64,000 bases of DNA from Gastranaerophilus sp944325835 (GCA_963931575.1 OZ007029.1:434001-498000); one strand, 5' to 3'. Shown: positions 25,395 to 34,828, counted from the first letter of the stretch. Numbers and translations are program-made. Notes: generated by a model not told the origin, from the letters alone.

Positions 25395-26519
25395 ATGATA
25401 CCTATTTTAGATTCAAAAAGACAATATGCAAAAATCGGTGCAGAAGTAGAAAAAGCTGTTTGTGAAGTATTGCGTTCAGGCTCTTATATTCTTGGCCCTA
25501 ACTGCAAAGCTCTGGAACAGGAATTAGCTGATTTTATCGGCTGTAAATATACTGTTGGCTTAAACTCCGGTACAGATGCGCTTCATCTGGCATTGAGAGC
25601 TTTAAATATCGGCGCCGGTGATGAAGTCGTAACCGTTGCATTTACATTTGTTGCAACAACTGAAGCTATCGGAATTGTCGGAGCTAAACCGGTTTTTGTT
25701 GATATTGACCCTGACACTTTTAACCTTGATGCTTCAAAACTGGAAGCGGCAATTACTCCTAAAACAAAAGCGATTATTCCGGTTCACCTTTATGGTCAGC
25801 CTTGCGATATGGATAAGATTATGGATATCGCGAAACGCCATAATTTACACGTAATTGAGGACTGCTGTCAGGCAATCGGCGCTAAATATAAAGGTCAAAT
25901 GGTCGGAACCTTCGGTGATATAGGCTGCTATAGCTTCTATCCTACTAAAAACTTAGGTGGCATGGGTGACGGCGGTCTTGTCACAACAAATTCCGAACAA
26001 CTCCGCGACAGAATTATCGCACTCAGAAACCACGGCGGTGCAATCCGTTACCACCACGATGAAATCGGTGTAAACAGCAGACTTGACGAAATTCAGGCTG
26101 CAATTTTGAGAGTTAAATTGAATTATATTAACGAATGGAATACTCAAAGACGCGCTCACGCTGCAAGATATAACGAATTATTCGCAGACTGCGCAGATGT
26201 TCAAACACCAAAAGAATTGGATAACACATATTGTGTATACCACCAATACACAGTTAAAATTCCTAACCGTGATGAAGTTCATAAAATGCTTCAAGAACGC
26301 GGTATTGGCGCAATGTTATATTATCCTATCCCTCTTCACTTACAAAAAGTTCACGAATACTTAGGAGTAGGCAAAGGCTCACTTCCGGTATCGGAAAAAA
26401 ATACCGAAATGGTAATTTCACTTCCTATGTTCCCTGAACTTACCGATGAAGAACAGGTTACTGTCGCAAACACACTGAAAGAATGTATTAAGCTTTCTAA
26501 ATCAAAAGTCGGTGTGTAG
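25395..26519 (+). CDS. DegT/DnrJ/EryC1/StrS-family sugar aminotransferase
   Basis: PLP-dependent transaminase that makes amino sugars from nucleotide-linked keto sugars for LPS or capsule. Motifs: LNSGTDALHLALRAL (PLP phosphate binding), EDCCQAIGAKYKGQMVGTFG, and the PLP lysine Lys185 in FYPTKNLGGMGDGG, followed by NSRLDEIQAAIL. 374 residues, full length. It has its own 76-base upstream region and a terminator, so it is probably a separate unit from the O-antigen ligase gene. Confidence 0.93.
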   Translation: MIPILDSKRQYAKIGAEVEKAVCEVLRSGSYILGPNCKALEQELADFIGCKYTVGLNSGTDALHLALRALNIGAGDEVVTVAFTFVATTEAIGIVGAKPVFVDIDPDTFNLDASKLEAAITPKTKAIIPVHLYGQPCDMDKIMDIAKRHNLHVIEDCCQAIGAKYKGQMVGTFGDIGCYSFYPTKNLGGMGDGGLVTTNSEQLRDRIIALRNHGGAIRYHHDEIGVNSRLDEIQAAILRVKLNYINEWNTQRRAHAARYNELFADCADVQTPKELDNTYCVYHQYTVKIPNRDEVHKMLQERGIGAMLYYPIPLHLQKVHEYLGVGKGSLPVSEKNTEMVISLPMFPELTDEEQVTVANTLKECIKLSKSKVGV

Positions 26520-26587
26520 TAGTAACGAATTGTTTACATAAGACTAGACAAAACTTCATGCTTAGTTTAGAATAATATAGTTGAAAA

Positions 26588-26614
26588 AAGAACGGTTACC
26601 CCGTTCTTTTTTTA
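26588..26614 (+). terminator. Rho-independent terminator of the aminotransferase gene
   Basis: AAGAACGG-TTACC-CCGTTCTT followed by TTTTT. Confidence 0.9.
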
Positions 26615-26660
26615 CTAGTAGAGCCGTTTTTAACGGTAAACGGGCAGTAACGGAGGGTTT

Positions 26661-27143
26661 ATGAAACAAGAAATTAACAGATACGAAATTTTAGAAAAAG
26701 TAACTCCCGTCATTGAAAATACTGCAATGCGTTACGGACTTATTCCGGTGGAAATCGAGTTCGTTAAAGAAAATCACCGCTGGTTTTTGAGAATTTTCTT
26801 ATACTCCCGCGAGCGTGATGTAACCCTTGACGATTGTGAAAATGTCACAAGAAGCCTTGGCGACTTTATGGATGAACTTATTCCGGTCAAATATCATCTG
26901 GAAGTTTCTTCTCCGGGGCTGGAACGTAAGTTTAAATCCGAAAAAGAGTTTATCATCTTCAAAGGCAGAAGAATAAGCGTTAAGTTGAAAGAGCCGCTTG
27001 AAGGTGAAACTGAAAAAATTTTCAAAGGAGAAATACTTGATTTTGATGTGAATGAAGGGTTAAAGTTTTTCCGCTTTGATGACGGACAGGAACTTCAAAT
27101 CCCGAAAGAAAACATTCAATCAGCAAAATTGTATATTGATTAA
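26661..27143 (+). CDS. rimP: Ribosome maturation factor RimP
   Basis: Cytoplasmic factor needed for 30S subunit maturation. 160 residues with the family core ENVTRSLGDFMDE and LEVSSPGLERKFKSEKEF, then the C-terminal SH3-like barrel. It sits 31 bases before nusA, the conserved rimP-nusA order. GGAGG-type Shine-Dalgarno before ATG 26661. Confidence 0.96.
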   Translation: MKQEINRYEILEKVTPVIENTAMRYGLIPVEIEFVKENHRWFLRIFLYSRERDVTLDDCENVTRSLGDFMDELIPVKYHLEVSSPGLERKFKSEKEFIIFKGRRISVKLKEPLEGETEKIFKGEILDFDVNEGLKFFRFDDGQELQIPKENIQSAKLYID

Positions 27144-27174
27144 AGGCAATAAAAAGCAAAAGGAGATATAGATA

Positions 27175-28425
27175 ATGATTAAAATCGGATCAGCATTATT
27201 TGAAGCTTGTGAAGAGCTTGAAAAAGAACGCGGTATATCAAAAGAAGTTTTGATTAATTCGCTGTGTGACGCGATTGTTGCAGCTTATAAAAGACAGATG
27301 AGAAATAAGGAAGCAACAAATATTGAAGCTATTCTGGATGAACAATCCGGCGAAATCGGCGTTTTCAGCACAAAAGTCGTTGTAGATTCTGTAGAAGATG
27401 ATGAAACGGAAATCGCAATCGCTGTTGCAAAAGAAATTGATGAAGATGTTGAAATCGGTGATGAAGTTAAAATTGAAGTTACCCCGGAACAATTCGGCCG
27501 TATTGCAGCACAAGCCGCAAAACAGGTTATTACACAACGTATCAGAGAAGCTGAAAGAAACCTTGTGTTAAACGAGTTCTTAGAAAAGAAAGGCACTTTG
27601 ACAACCGGTATTATTCAACGTGTTGAAAACAGAAACGTAATTGTTAACATCGGTAAAACAGACGCTATTATGCCTCAAAAAGAACAAATTCCGGGCGAAT
27701 ACTACAAACCGGGTAACAGAATCAGAGTTTTTGTTCTTAACGTTAAAGAAACGACAAAACTACCGCAGGTTATTGTTTCCCACGCACACGCTGAAATCGT
27801 CAGAGAACTTTTTGAACTTGAAGTTCCGGAAATTGAAGACGGTATCGTTGAAATCAAATCAATTTCCCGTGAAGCCGGTTACAGAACAAAAATTGCGGTC
27901 TGGTCAAATGACCCTGATGTAGATTGTGTAGGTGCCTGCATAGGACCTCGCGGAAGCCGTATTCAGACAATTGTTGGCGAATTGAAAAACGAAAAAATTG
28001 ATATTGTAAGATACTCGGAAGATCCGGTTGAATACATTGTAAACGCACTTTCTCCGGCAAGAGTTGTGTCAGTAGATATTCTCGCGGATGATGAATATTC
28101 GCACGAAGCAATGGTTGTTGTTCCGGATGATCAATTGTCGCTTGCAATCGGTCGTGAAGGTCAAAACGTAAGACTCGCTCACAAACTTACCAACTGGAAA
28201 ATTGATATTAAGAGTGTTTCACAAATGGAAAAAGCGGAAGCTGAAAATATTAAAAACTACTCTTATGATGAAGAACCGGAAGAAACTGACGGATTTGCAA
28301 ACGTAGATGAAGAGGAACTTCAAGAGGAAATTGAAGAAGAAATGAATCAACAAGCGTTGGATGAAGAAGATATTCAAGCTGATGAAGAATCCACAGGTGA
28401 AGGCGAAGAAACTTCAGAAGAATAG
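27175..28425 (+). CDS. nusA: Transcription termination/antitermination factor NusA
   Basis: Binds RNA polymerase and controls pausing, termination and antitermination. Order: N-terminal RNAP-binding domain (1-125, AYKRQMRN), S1 domain (about 135-200, GIIQRVENRNVIVNIG), then KH1/KH2 (GACIGPRGSRIQTIVGEL and AIGREGQNVRLAHKLT), and a short acidic tail rich in Glu. 416 residues with no C-terminal acidic repeats of the E. coli type. Usually infB follows; here the operon ends in a terminator that carries the -35 box of the PV remnant. Confidence 0.97.
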   Translation: MIKIGSALFEACEELEKERGISKEVLINSLCDAIVAAYKRQMRNKEATNIEAILDEQSGEIGVFSTKVVVDSVEDDETEIAIAVAKEIDEDVEIGDEVKIEVTPEQFGRIAAQAAKQVITQRIREAERNLVLNEFLEKKGTLTTGIIQRVENRNVIVNIGKTDAIMPQKEQIPGEYYKPGNRIRVFVLNVKETTKLPQVIVSHAHAEIVRELFELEVPEIEDGIVEIKSISREAGYRTKIAVWSNDPDVDCVGACIGPRGSRIQTIVGELKNEKIDIVRYSEDPVEYIVNALSPARVVSVDILADDEYSHEAMVVVPDDQLSLAIGREGQNVRLAHKLTNWKIDIKSVSQMEKAEAENIKNYSYDEEPEETDGFANVDEEELQEEIEEEMNQQALDEEDIQADEESTGEGEETSEE

Positions 28426-28447
28426 GCTTAGATTGCCGATTGTATTG

Positions 28448-28484
28448 AAAAACATGTCAGGCTGTTACGCTTGACATGTTTTTT
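28448..28484 (+). terminator. Terminator of rimP-nusA, containing a PV -35 box
   Basis: AAACATGTCA and TGACATGTTT arms with T run. The right arm is also the TTGACA -35 box of the following promoter. Confidence 0.85.
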
Positions 28485-28498
28485 ACATGGTACATAAT
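28471..28498 (+). promoter_or_regulatory. PV-family promoter of the PV remnant
   Basis: TTGACA at 28471-28476, 16-base spacer, CATAAT at 28493-28498; one base shorter than other PV promoters. Confidence 0.75.
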
Positions 28499-29446
28499 GA
28501 AAGAGTGCCGCTGAGCGGCATCCACAAAGCGACCTGAGTGGAAATTTAACGAAAGAAGTTCTGGTTCCGAGCGATTGGACAAAGCAATTTCCATATTGTC
28601 ACCCTGAACTTGATTCAGGGTCTGTCCAGCTATGCGAGCTATCGGTATCGTTGGACAGATTTCGAAACCGTCTTGCTCGACTCGCGAAAAACGGCACCGC
28701 GAAAAGCGTGGTTTTCGCTTTGTGCCTCCGCTCGCTCGCGCAATTCGGGATGACACCGGCTGAGCCGGTTCCACAATTGAACCCGTGCGACTGTACCACG
28801 AAAGAAGTAAGCGTGACTGCCGAAAAGTATTCGTCATTGCGAGCCGATGAATGTCGGCGTGGCAATCCAGTCAAAAATGCCGCGCCACCATGTTGTCATG
28901 CTGAACTTGTTTCAGCATCTATCCAGAGTTGGAAACTATCGGTAACGTTGGCCAGATCCCGAAACCGTCTTGCTCGACTCGCGAAAAACGGCACCGCGAA
29001 AAGCGTGGTTTTCGCTTTGTGCCTCCGCTCGCTCGCGCAATTCGGGATGACACCGGCTGAGCCGGTTCCACAATTGAACCCGTGCGACTGTACCACGAAA
29101 GAAGTAAGCGTGACTGCCGAAAAGTATTCGTCATTGCGAGCCGATGAATGTCGGCGTGGCAATCCAGTCAAAAATGCCGCGCCACCATGTTGTCATGCTG
29201 AACTTGTTTCAGCATCTATCCAGAGTTGGAAACTATCGGTAACGTTGGCCAGATCCCGAAACCGTCTTGCTCGACTCGCGAAAAACGGCACCGCGAAAAG
29301 CGTGGTTTTCGCTTTGTGCCTCCGCTCGCTCGCGCAATTCGGGATGACACCGGCTGAGCCGGTTCTATGTTTGGTCAACAGGATGTCGAAGAAATGTGCC
29401 TTTACCATGGCGGAGATACTGTTATTTCTCACGATAACTTGTTATT
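28499..29446 (+). pseudogene. PV remnant: leader repeats and truncated prepilin signal
   Basis: The promoter is kept but the family start codon and poly-G are missing. The region is filled with REP-like palindromic sequence, including a 297-bp tandem repeat, and ends with the start of the prepilin signal (FTMAEILLFLTI) followed within three codons by TAG at 29444-29446; the whole mature domain is gone. A 265-codon open frame from 28651 is made only of translated repeats (CHAELVSASIQ, ARSRNRLARLAKNG) and is not a normal protein. It looks like a dead or donor cassette. Confidence 0.8.
28664..29366 (+). repeat. 297-bp tandem repeat, about 2.4 copies
   Basis: The sequence after 'CCGTC' recurs at 28671, 28968 and 29265, exactly 297 bases apart. 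The unit contains several palindromic modules seen singly in other PV leaders (CCGGCTGAGCCGG; CGAAAAACGGCACCGCGAAA; GTCATGCTGAACTTGTTTC). 297 is a multiple of three, so the open frame is preserved. Confidence 0.95.
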
Positions 29447-29479
29447 AGGCGGCGTTTTCATAGCCGCCTTGCATTTTTC
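29447..29479 (+). terminator. Terminator of the PV remnant
   Basis: AGGCGGC and GCCGCCT arms with a 9-base loop, then a T-rich stretch (TTGCATTTTTCTT). It follows directly on the TAG stop of the truncated frame. Confidence 0.75.
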
Positions 29480-29523
29480 TTAAAATTATTGTATTCTATA
29501 TACAGTAAAGGAGCAGGGAGAAC

Positions 29524-29811
29524 ATGTTTTTTAAACGCTGGTATGATGTAGATCCGACGGTTAGCAGAGCAATCGCTACTCTGGAAAAAATGAGCGAAGA
29601 TATGCAGGTTAGGTGTGCTGACCATATTATCAGCAAACTTAAAGACTTTGATTTTGATATTGAAATGTCTTTGGATGATCAATATAACTACATTATGCGC
29701 CGCTGGTATGATAAAAATGTTAAGGTTTCACACGCTATGGAGTACCTTAAAAAGGCTCCGGATGAGATTAGAAAACAGCTTGCTCTGGAAATTATTAATT
29801 TTTTGAAATAG
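29524..29811 (+). CDS. Small protein with an internal duplication, unrecognised
   Basis: 95 residues, strong upstream site (GGAGCAGGGAG). Two homologous halves: RWYDVDPTVSRAIATLEKMS at residue 5 and RWYDKNVKVSHAMEYLKKAP near 60, each followed by a helix ending in I-[SN]-[KF]-L. No membrane helix or signal. It lies 19 bases before the next gene and with it precedes the radical-SAM/RNase G operon. No family recognised. Confidence 0.7.
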   Translation: MFFKRWYDVDPTVSRAIATLEKMSEDMQVRCADHIISKLKDFDFDIEMSLDDQYNYIMRRWYDKNVKVSHAMEYLKKAPDEIRKQLALEIINFLK

Positions 29812-29830
29812 AGAGAAAAAGAGGGGATTT

Positions 29831-30169
29831 GTGAGCGAGGATATTAATAAAAAGGTTATTGATATTTTTTCAAAGCACAGCAAATCTTTGCCGGCTGCGG
29901 AAAAAGTTAAGTTTTACGCGGGGTTTAATTATGTCAAACTCTCTAAAGACACTAACGGCAACAAATTTAACGAAGAACATCTGCGAAATTTTAGTGAAAA
30001 GTGCCACTATATCGTGAGCGTTATGAGGAAGTTTGACGGTCAGGTTTATCTTTATAATTATGATGTGCCGAATAAGGACTTATTTAAGTTTATGAAGTCG
30101 TTTGAGGAAAACACTCTTGACGGCGAGATTATTGAAATTGAAAAATATATACCCGAAGGATTAGCATAG
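29831..30169 (+). CDS. Small conserved-looking protein, unrecognised
   Basis: 112 residues from GTG 29831 with GAGGGG upstream. Mixed alpha/beta composition (YIVSVMRKFDGQVYLYNYD), no membrane segment or known motif. Two bases separate it from the radical-SAM gene, so it is in that operon. Confidence 0.65.
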   Translation: MSEDINKKVIDIFSKHSKSLPAAEKVKFYAGFNYVKLSKDTNGNKFNEEHLRNFSEKCHYIVSVMRKFDGQVYLYNYDVPNKDLFKFMKSFEENTLDGEIIEIEKYIPEGLA

Positions 30170-30171
30170 AA

Positions 30172-32682
30172 ATGACATGTTTTTTTAGAAAGTACCACGA
30201 AGCGCTGTTTAAGGCAAATAAGCCTTATCAGTATGTTGGTGATGAGTTTTTGTCTGTGAAAAAGGATTTTGACAGTGCGAAGGTGAGGTTTGCGCTTGTA
30301 TTTCCGGACAAGTACGAGATTGGAATAAGTAACCTCGGCTTGAGAGTGCTTTATAACTGTCTGAATGAACGCGCGGAGTTTATGGCGGACAGGGCTTATG
30401 CGCCGGAGAAGGATTTTAAGCCGGAAACGCTCTACGGGCTGGAGAGTAAGCGCCCGTTAAAAGAGTTTGATGCTGTCGGGTTTTCGCTGCAATATGAATT
30501 ATCTTATCCGACTGTGTTGAAAATGCTTGAGATGAGCGGGATTCCGTATAGGAATGAAGATCGCGGCGAGGATGACCCGATAATTATGGCGGGCGGGCCG
30601 TGTACTTTTAACCCGCTTCCAATGGCGGATTTTATTGATGTCTTTATGATTGGCGACGGCGAGGACAGCATTGTTGAGGCGTGCGAAATTCTGGAACGTA
30701 CAAAAGGACTGCCGCGGGCAGAGCGTATCAAAGCGCTTGTTGAGGGTGAAAATTCCGGCAGGTGGAGTGCGTCAGTCGGCGGCAGAGTTAAAAAACGTAT
30801 TGCACAGTTGAAATACGAAACCGCGCCGAAAAGTTATCCGATACCGTTTTCATCATCGGTTCAGGACAGAGCGGTTGTAGAAATCCGCCGCGGGTGCGGG
30901 AGAATGTGCCGTTTCTGCCAGCCGGGGCATGTGACTTTGCCTATTCGCGAACGCACAGGTGAAGAAATCGTTAAAATTACAAAAGAACTTGTTAATAATA
31001 CCGGCTACGATGAATATTCTCTTCTTTCGCTTTCATCAAACGATTATTCAAATATAAAAGAGGTTATCAAAGAGCTTGCTGTTGATTTTGATGAGCGAAA
31101 AATTTCTGTTTCGCTTCCGAGCCAGAGGATTGACGGATTTAATCTGGAGCTTGCAAATCTTGTTCAGAGTGTGAGAAAGTCTACAATGACGCTTGCGCCT
31201 GAGGCCGGAAGCCAGCGGCTCCGCAATGTTATCAAGAAAAATATCTCGGAAGAACAGATTTTGCACGCGGTTCTGACGCTTTATGAAAACGGCTGGTCGA
31301 GGGTGAAATTTTATTTTATCTGCGGGCTTCCGACCGAAACTTTGGCGGATATGGACGAGCTTGCGGAGCTTCTGAACAAAATTAAATATAAGGCAAAACT
31401 TATTAAAAAAGAAAAAGGGTTGCAGCATTCACTGGATTTAACCTGTACACTTTCTATTTTTGTGCCAAAACCGTTTACGCCGTTCCAGTGGTGCCCTCAG
31501 ATGAATTTGGACGAAGTAACGGAACATATTCACTATCTCAAGGATAAAACAAAACACATTAAAGGCTTGAAGATTAATTATCACGAAAAATATGTGTCCG
31601 AAATTGAGGCGGTTTTGACTCGCGGAGATGAAAAACTTTGTGATTATATTGAAGCGCTTTATAAGAAAGGCTGTTATCTTGACGCGTGGGGTGAAAATTT
31701 TGACAAAAACCTCTGGAATGAAACCGCAGAGGAACTTGGACTTTCACTGTCAAATCTTGCGCAGAAAAGCTATTCGCTTGAAGAGCCGTTGCCATGGGAT
31801 TTTATAGATATAGGTGTTAACAAATCGTGGTTTGTTGATGAATACAAAGCGGCAATGGCAGAGAGTTCAAACGAATTTCACCTGACGCCAACCTGTGAGC
31901 ATAAGTGTGTCGGCTGCGGGGTTTGTCCTAATTTGAAAACAAGAAAAGTGTTGGCGCCTAAATATGTGAATGTGGAGAAAATTGCGCTGAAAACGCCGCA
32001 AAAACCGGAAGAACACAATGCAGTCCCGTTCCGGTACCGGATAAAACTTACCAAATGCGGAATTTTGAAATATTTTTCGCATCTTGACTGGCAGAACACT
32101 TTTCTGAAATCACTTTCAAGAAGCGGGCTGAAGATTGCATTTTCTTATGGCTATAACCCGACAATGAGGGTTTCAATGGGGGTTGCGCTGCCGCTTTTCT
32201 GCGAAAGTATCTGCGAACTTGTTGATATTGACCTCTGGGAAGATTTGGCACCCGAAAATCTCCAACTAAAGTTAGAGAAAGTGCTTCCCGAAGGATGCAA
32301 AATTATTGAAATTAAGAAAATTGACAGAAGCTTTAAATCAATTGACAACACTGCGCAGTGGGCAGAATATAAAGTCGAAATCTTTAACAAAGACCTTTAC
32401 GATTTTGAAACTTTGTGCTACAATACAGGCAAGGTTTTATCTTCTCAGGAAATTTTTATCGAGAAGAAAAACAAAAAAGGTTTACTTCAAAAAACAGACA
32501 TTAAAAATTCAATAAAATCATACAAGTTTGTTGACAGTTGTCTGTTCATAATCTTAAAAACCGGTCAGGGAAGTGCAATTCCGGCACTAAGAGCTGACGC
32601 CTTAATGGAATTAATCGCACCGGGTGTGATGTTTAATATTACACGTATTGCCTTCTTTGACGAGAATTTTGAAAAGTTATAG
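30172..32682 (+). CDS. TIGR03960-type B12-binding-like/radical-SAM protein fused to DUF2344
   Basis: 836 residues. N-terminal part (PDKYEIGISNLGLRVLY, then GGPCTFNPLPMADFID) resembles the cobalamin-binding-like domain of this family; the 4Fe-4S motif is Cys242-x3-Cys246-x2-Cys249 in GCGRMCRFCQPG. The barrel continues to about 500. After a small Cys cluster (CEHKCVGCGVCPNL) the C-terminal 220 residues match DUF2344 (YRIKLTKCGILKYFSHLDWQ). The two parts are separate adjacent genes in some genomes and fused in others. It lies 20 bases before RNase G, the usual neighbour. Reaction unknown. Confidence 0.88.
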   Translation: MTCFFRKYHEALFKANKPYQYVGDEFLSVKKDFDSAKVRFALVFPDKYEIGISNLGLRVLYNCLNERAEFMADRAYAPEKDFKPETLYGLESKRPLKEFDAVGFSLQYELSYPTVLKMLEMSGIPYRNEDRGEDDPIIMAGGPCTFNPLPMADFIDVFMIGDGEDSIVEACEILERTKGLPRAERIKALVEGENSGRWSASVGGRVKKRIAQLKYETAPKSYPIPFSSSVQDRAVVEIRRGCGRMCRFCQPGHVTLPIRERTGEEIVKITKELVNNTGYDEYSLLSLSSNDYSNIKEVIKELAVDFDERKISVSLPSQRIDGFNLELANLVQSVRKSTMTLAPEAGSQRLRNVIKKNISEEQILHAVLTLYENGWSRVKFYFICGLPTETLADMDELAELLNKIKYKAKLIKKEKGLQHSLDLTCTLSIFVPKPFTPFQWCPQMNLDEVTEHIHYLKDKTKHIKGLKINYHEKYVSEIEAVLTRGDEKLCDYIEALYKKGCYLDAWGENFDKNLWNETAEELGLSLSNLAQKSYSLEEPLPWDFIDIGVNKSWFVDEYKAAMAESSNEFHLTPTCEHKCVGCGVCPNLKTRKVLAPKYVNVEKIALKTPQKPEEHNAVPFRYRIKLTKCGILKYFSHLDWQNTFLKSLSRSGLKIAFSYGYNPTMRVSMGVALPLFCESICELVDIDLWEDLAPENLQLKLEKVLPEGCKIIEIKKIDRSFKSIDNTAQWAEYKVEIFNKDLYDFETLCYNTGKVLSSQEIFIEKKNKKGLLQKTDIKNSIKSYKFVDSCLFIILKTGQGSAIPALRADALMELIAPGVMFNITRIAFFDENFEKL

Positions 32683-32701
32683 ATAGTAAAAGGATTTTAT
32701 C

Positions 32702-34522
32702 ATGGCAAACGACAAATTTAAAAACAATTCTGACAAAAGAATTATTATTGCCGAGCGCGATAATATTGCTGCTGTTCTTGAAAACGGCAGAGTTACTGAC
32801 TTCTTTATTCACAAAGGCGATATTTTATTAGGTGATGTTTATCTCGCACGTGTCGATAACATCTTACCTAGTATTGATGCGGCATTCGTTGACGTCGGCT
32901 CTGACAAAATGGGCTTTCTTCACGCGCAGGATGTTATGGGTAAAGGTGCATTGAAAGATAAACTTTCCCCGAATCAAAAACTTATTGTTCAGGTCGTAAA
33001 AGAACCGACAGGCCATAAAGGTCCTCGTGTTACAACAGAAATCAGCCTTCCGGGACGTTTTCTCGTCTTAATCCCTCACGAACCGGGCATTAACGTAAGT
33101 AAAAAAATCGAAAATTCCAAAGAACGTGCTCGCCTTAAGTCAATCGTTAGTTTGATTAAACCGGTTGGCGTCGGGGTTATCATCAGAACAGAAGCCGAAG
33201 GCCAATCAGAAGCCGATATTCAGGAAGATTTGGAAATCTTGTTAGAAAAATGGAACAATATTATTACGTCAGCAGAAAGCCTGAATCCGCCAAATCTGAT
33301 TTATCGTGATCAGGATTTATTATACAGGGTTATTCGTGAAGCCTGCACGGATGATGTCAGAGAAATCGTTGTAGACACAGCTTTTGCAATGTCGCGTGTC
33401 CAGAATATTCTACAGAACTGGCACATAAATAAAAATGTTCAGGTGACTTTATACAAAGGCACTGAACCTCTTTTAATCGCAGAAGATATCCACAAAGAAA
33501 TTAAAGCCGCGCTGAATGTAAAAGTTAATATGCCGTCCGGCGGTTACCTCTTTATCCAGCAGACAGAAGCTTTAACCGTAATTGATGTTAACAGCGGTAA
33601 GTTTACAAGTTCATCAACGCAGGACGAAACAATCCTGAAAACAAATATCGAAGCCGTTCATGAAATCGCACGCCAGTTGCGCCTCAGAAACATCGGCGGT
33701 ATGATTATCATTGACTTTATTGATATGCTTTCACGCGCGGATAAGCTTGCTATTATGGAAGAAATGGAACTCGCGCTTGAACCTGATAAAGCAAAACCGC
33801 AGGTCGGCCAACTTTCGGATTTAGGGCTTGTTGAACTCACCCGCCACCGTCAGGGACAAAGTTTATCTGAAATCTTTACGAAAAAATGCCCGCACTGTCA
33901 GGGCAGCGGCTACTTTATGAACGAGTTTAATTTCGCTACTCCGACAGCCGAAGCCGAAATGAAAGCTAAAGTCGCGAAAGCAAAAATGCCTATCGCAACT
34001 TTTAACAAAAAATCCAACAAAAATAATAATCAACGTCAACAGGAAACTACAACAGAAAATACGGTAGAAAATGTCGAAACCGTTGTTGAGGAAACTCTTA
34101 ACGTTGAAGAAAATAATTTTGACAGAAAAAATAAGAAAAACCGCAGAAATAAATTCAATAAACGCAATAAAAATAACCGTTTCCAAAATGAAAATGTAAA
34201 CGAAGCGGAAGCATCTGCAGAAACTTTACCGGTAGAACCAGAACCGCAGCCGGTTATGGAAGCTCCGGTCGAAACTGTTTCTGAAGCTGCACCGGAAGCC
34301 GTTGTTGAAGAGCCTAAAAAGAAAACTGCCAGACGTACACGCAAATCTTCAAAAACAAAAGAAGAACCTGTCACAGAAGCCGTTGTAGTTGAAACTCCGG
34401 CGGTTGAAAACGCAGAACAACCTGCTGTTGAAGTAGAAGAAAAACCTAAGCGCAGACCAAACAGAGGCTCCTCAAGAGCAGCGCGTAAAACAAAAGCAAA
34501 AAAGACTGAAGATGAAACTTAG
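32702..34522 (+). CDS. rng: Ribonuclease E/G
   Basis: Endoribonuclease for rRNA maturation and mRNA decay. Order: S1 domain (about 35-120, GDVYLARVDNILPSIDAAFV), RNase-H-like and DNase-I-like catalytic region with the metal-binding aspartates in LTVIDVNSGKF and MIIIDFIDM, then the zinc-link CPHCQGSGYF near 397. The last 190 residues are a low-complexity Asn/Lys- and Pro/Glu/Val-rich tail with basic patches (RKNKKNRRNKFNKRNKNNR), probably RNA- or membrane-binding. Overlaps the next gene by 11 bases. Confidence 0.95.
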   Translation: MANDKFKNNSDKRIIIAERDNIAAVLENGRVTDFFIHKGDILLGDVYLARVDNILPSIDAAFVDVGSDKMGFLHAQDVMGKGALKDKLSPNQKLIVQVVKEPTGHKGPRVTTEISLPGRFLVLIPHEPGINVSKKIENSKERARLKSIVSLIKPVGVGVIIRTEAEGQSEADIQEDLEILLEKWNNIITSAESLNPPNLIYRDQDLLYRVIREACTDDVREIVVDTAFAMSRVQNILQNWHINKNVQVTLYKGTEPLLIAEDIHKEIKAALNVKVNMPSGGYLFIQQTEALTVIDVNSGKFTSSSTQDETILKTNIEAVHEIARQLRLRNIGGMIIIDFIDMLSRADKLAIMEEMELALEPDKAKPQVGQLSDLGLVELTRHRQGQSLSEIFTKKCPHCQGSGYFMNEFNFATPTAEAEMKAKVAKAKMPIATFNKKSNKNNNQRQQETTTENTVENVETVVEETLNVEENNFDRKNKKNRRNKFNKRNKNNRFQNENVNEAEASAETLPVEPEPQPVMEAPVETVSEAAPEAVVEEPKKKTARRTRKSSKTKEEPVTEAVVVETPAVENAEQPAVEVEEKPKRRPNRGSSRAARKTKAKKTEDET

Positions 34523-34823
34523 ATTATTGATATTAATGATAATAGTACTGGGCGTTTCGCAAATTTGTTTTGGCGAAACGCCTGCTGCTGTTCAGACAGC
34601 AACGCCGGAGAAAACGGAACTTATTTCTGCAATCATAAAGTTTGTAACGGTAATGTTCGGGGTCATGCTTTCATCTTTTGTAATTTATCTTGGACTTTCA
34701 ATCTGGAACGCGATTTTGCGCCGTTCACGTGCGAAAACCATAGATTATGAAGCCACTTTAAAAGAGCCGCAATCCGTTGATGAAGCAGTATTGTTGTTTA
34801 TTCAGAAAAATAAACTTAAATAA
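34512..34823 (+). CDS. Small membrane protein with signal peptide, unrecognised
   Basis: 103 residues: a signal peptide (MKLRLLILMIIVLGVSQICF, then GETPAA), a short linker, a membrane helix (VTVMFGVMLSSFVIYLGLSI) and a basic then acidic cytoplasmic tail. It starts inside the end of the RNase gene. Four bases after its stop region the PV4 promoter begins. No family recognised. Confidence 0.7.
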   Translation: MKLRLLILMIIVLGVSQICFGETPAAVQTATPEKTELISAIIKFVTVMFGVMLSSFVIYLGLSIWNAILRRSRAKTIDYEATLKEPQSVDEAVLLFIQKNKLK

Positions 34824-34828
34824 ATGGC

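Noticed and set aside
28664..29366. CRISPR array
   Set aside because: The repeat is a 297-base tandem with no unique spacers and no cas genes nearby.
28651..29448. 265-codon open frame
   Set aside because: Made entirely of translated palindromic repeats and ends in a truncated prepilin signal; no ribosome site.
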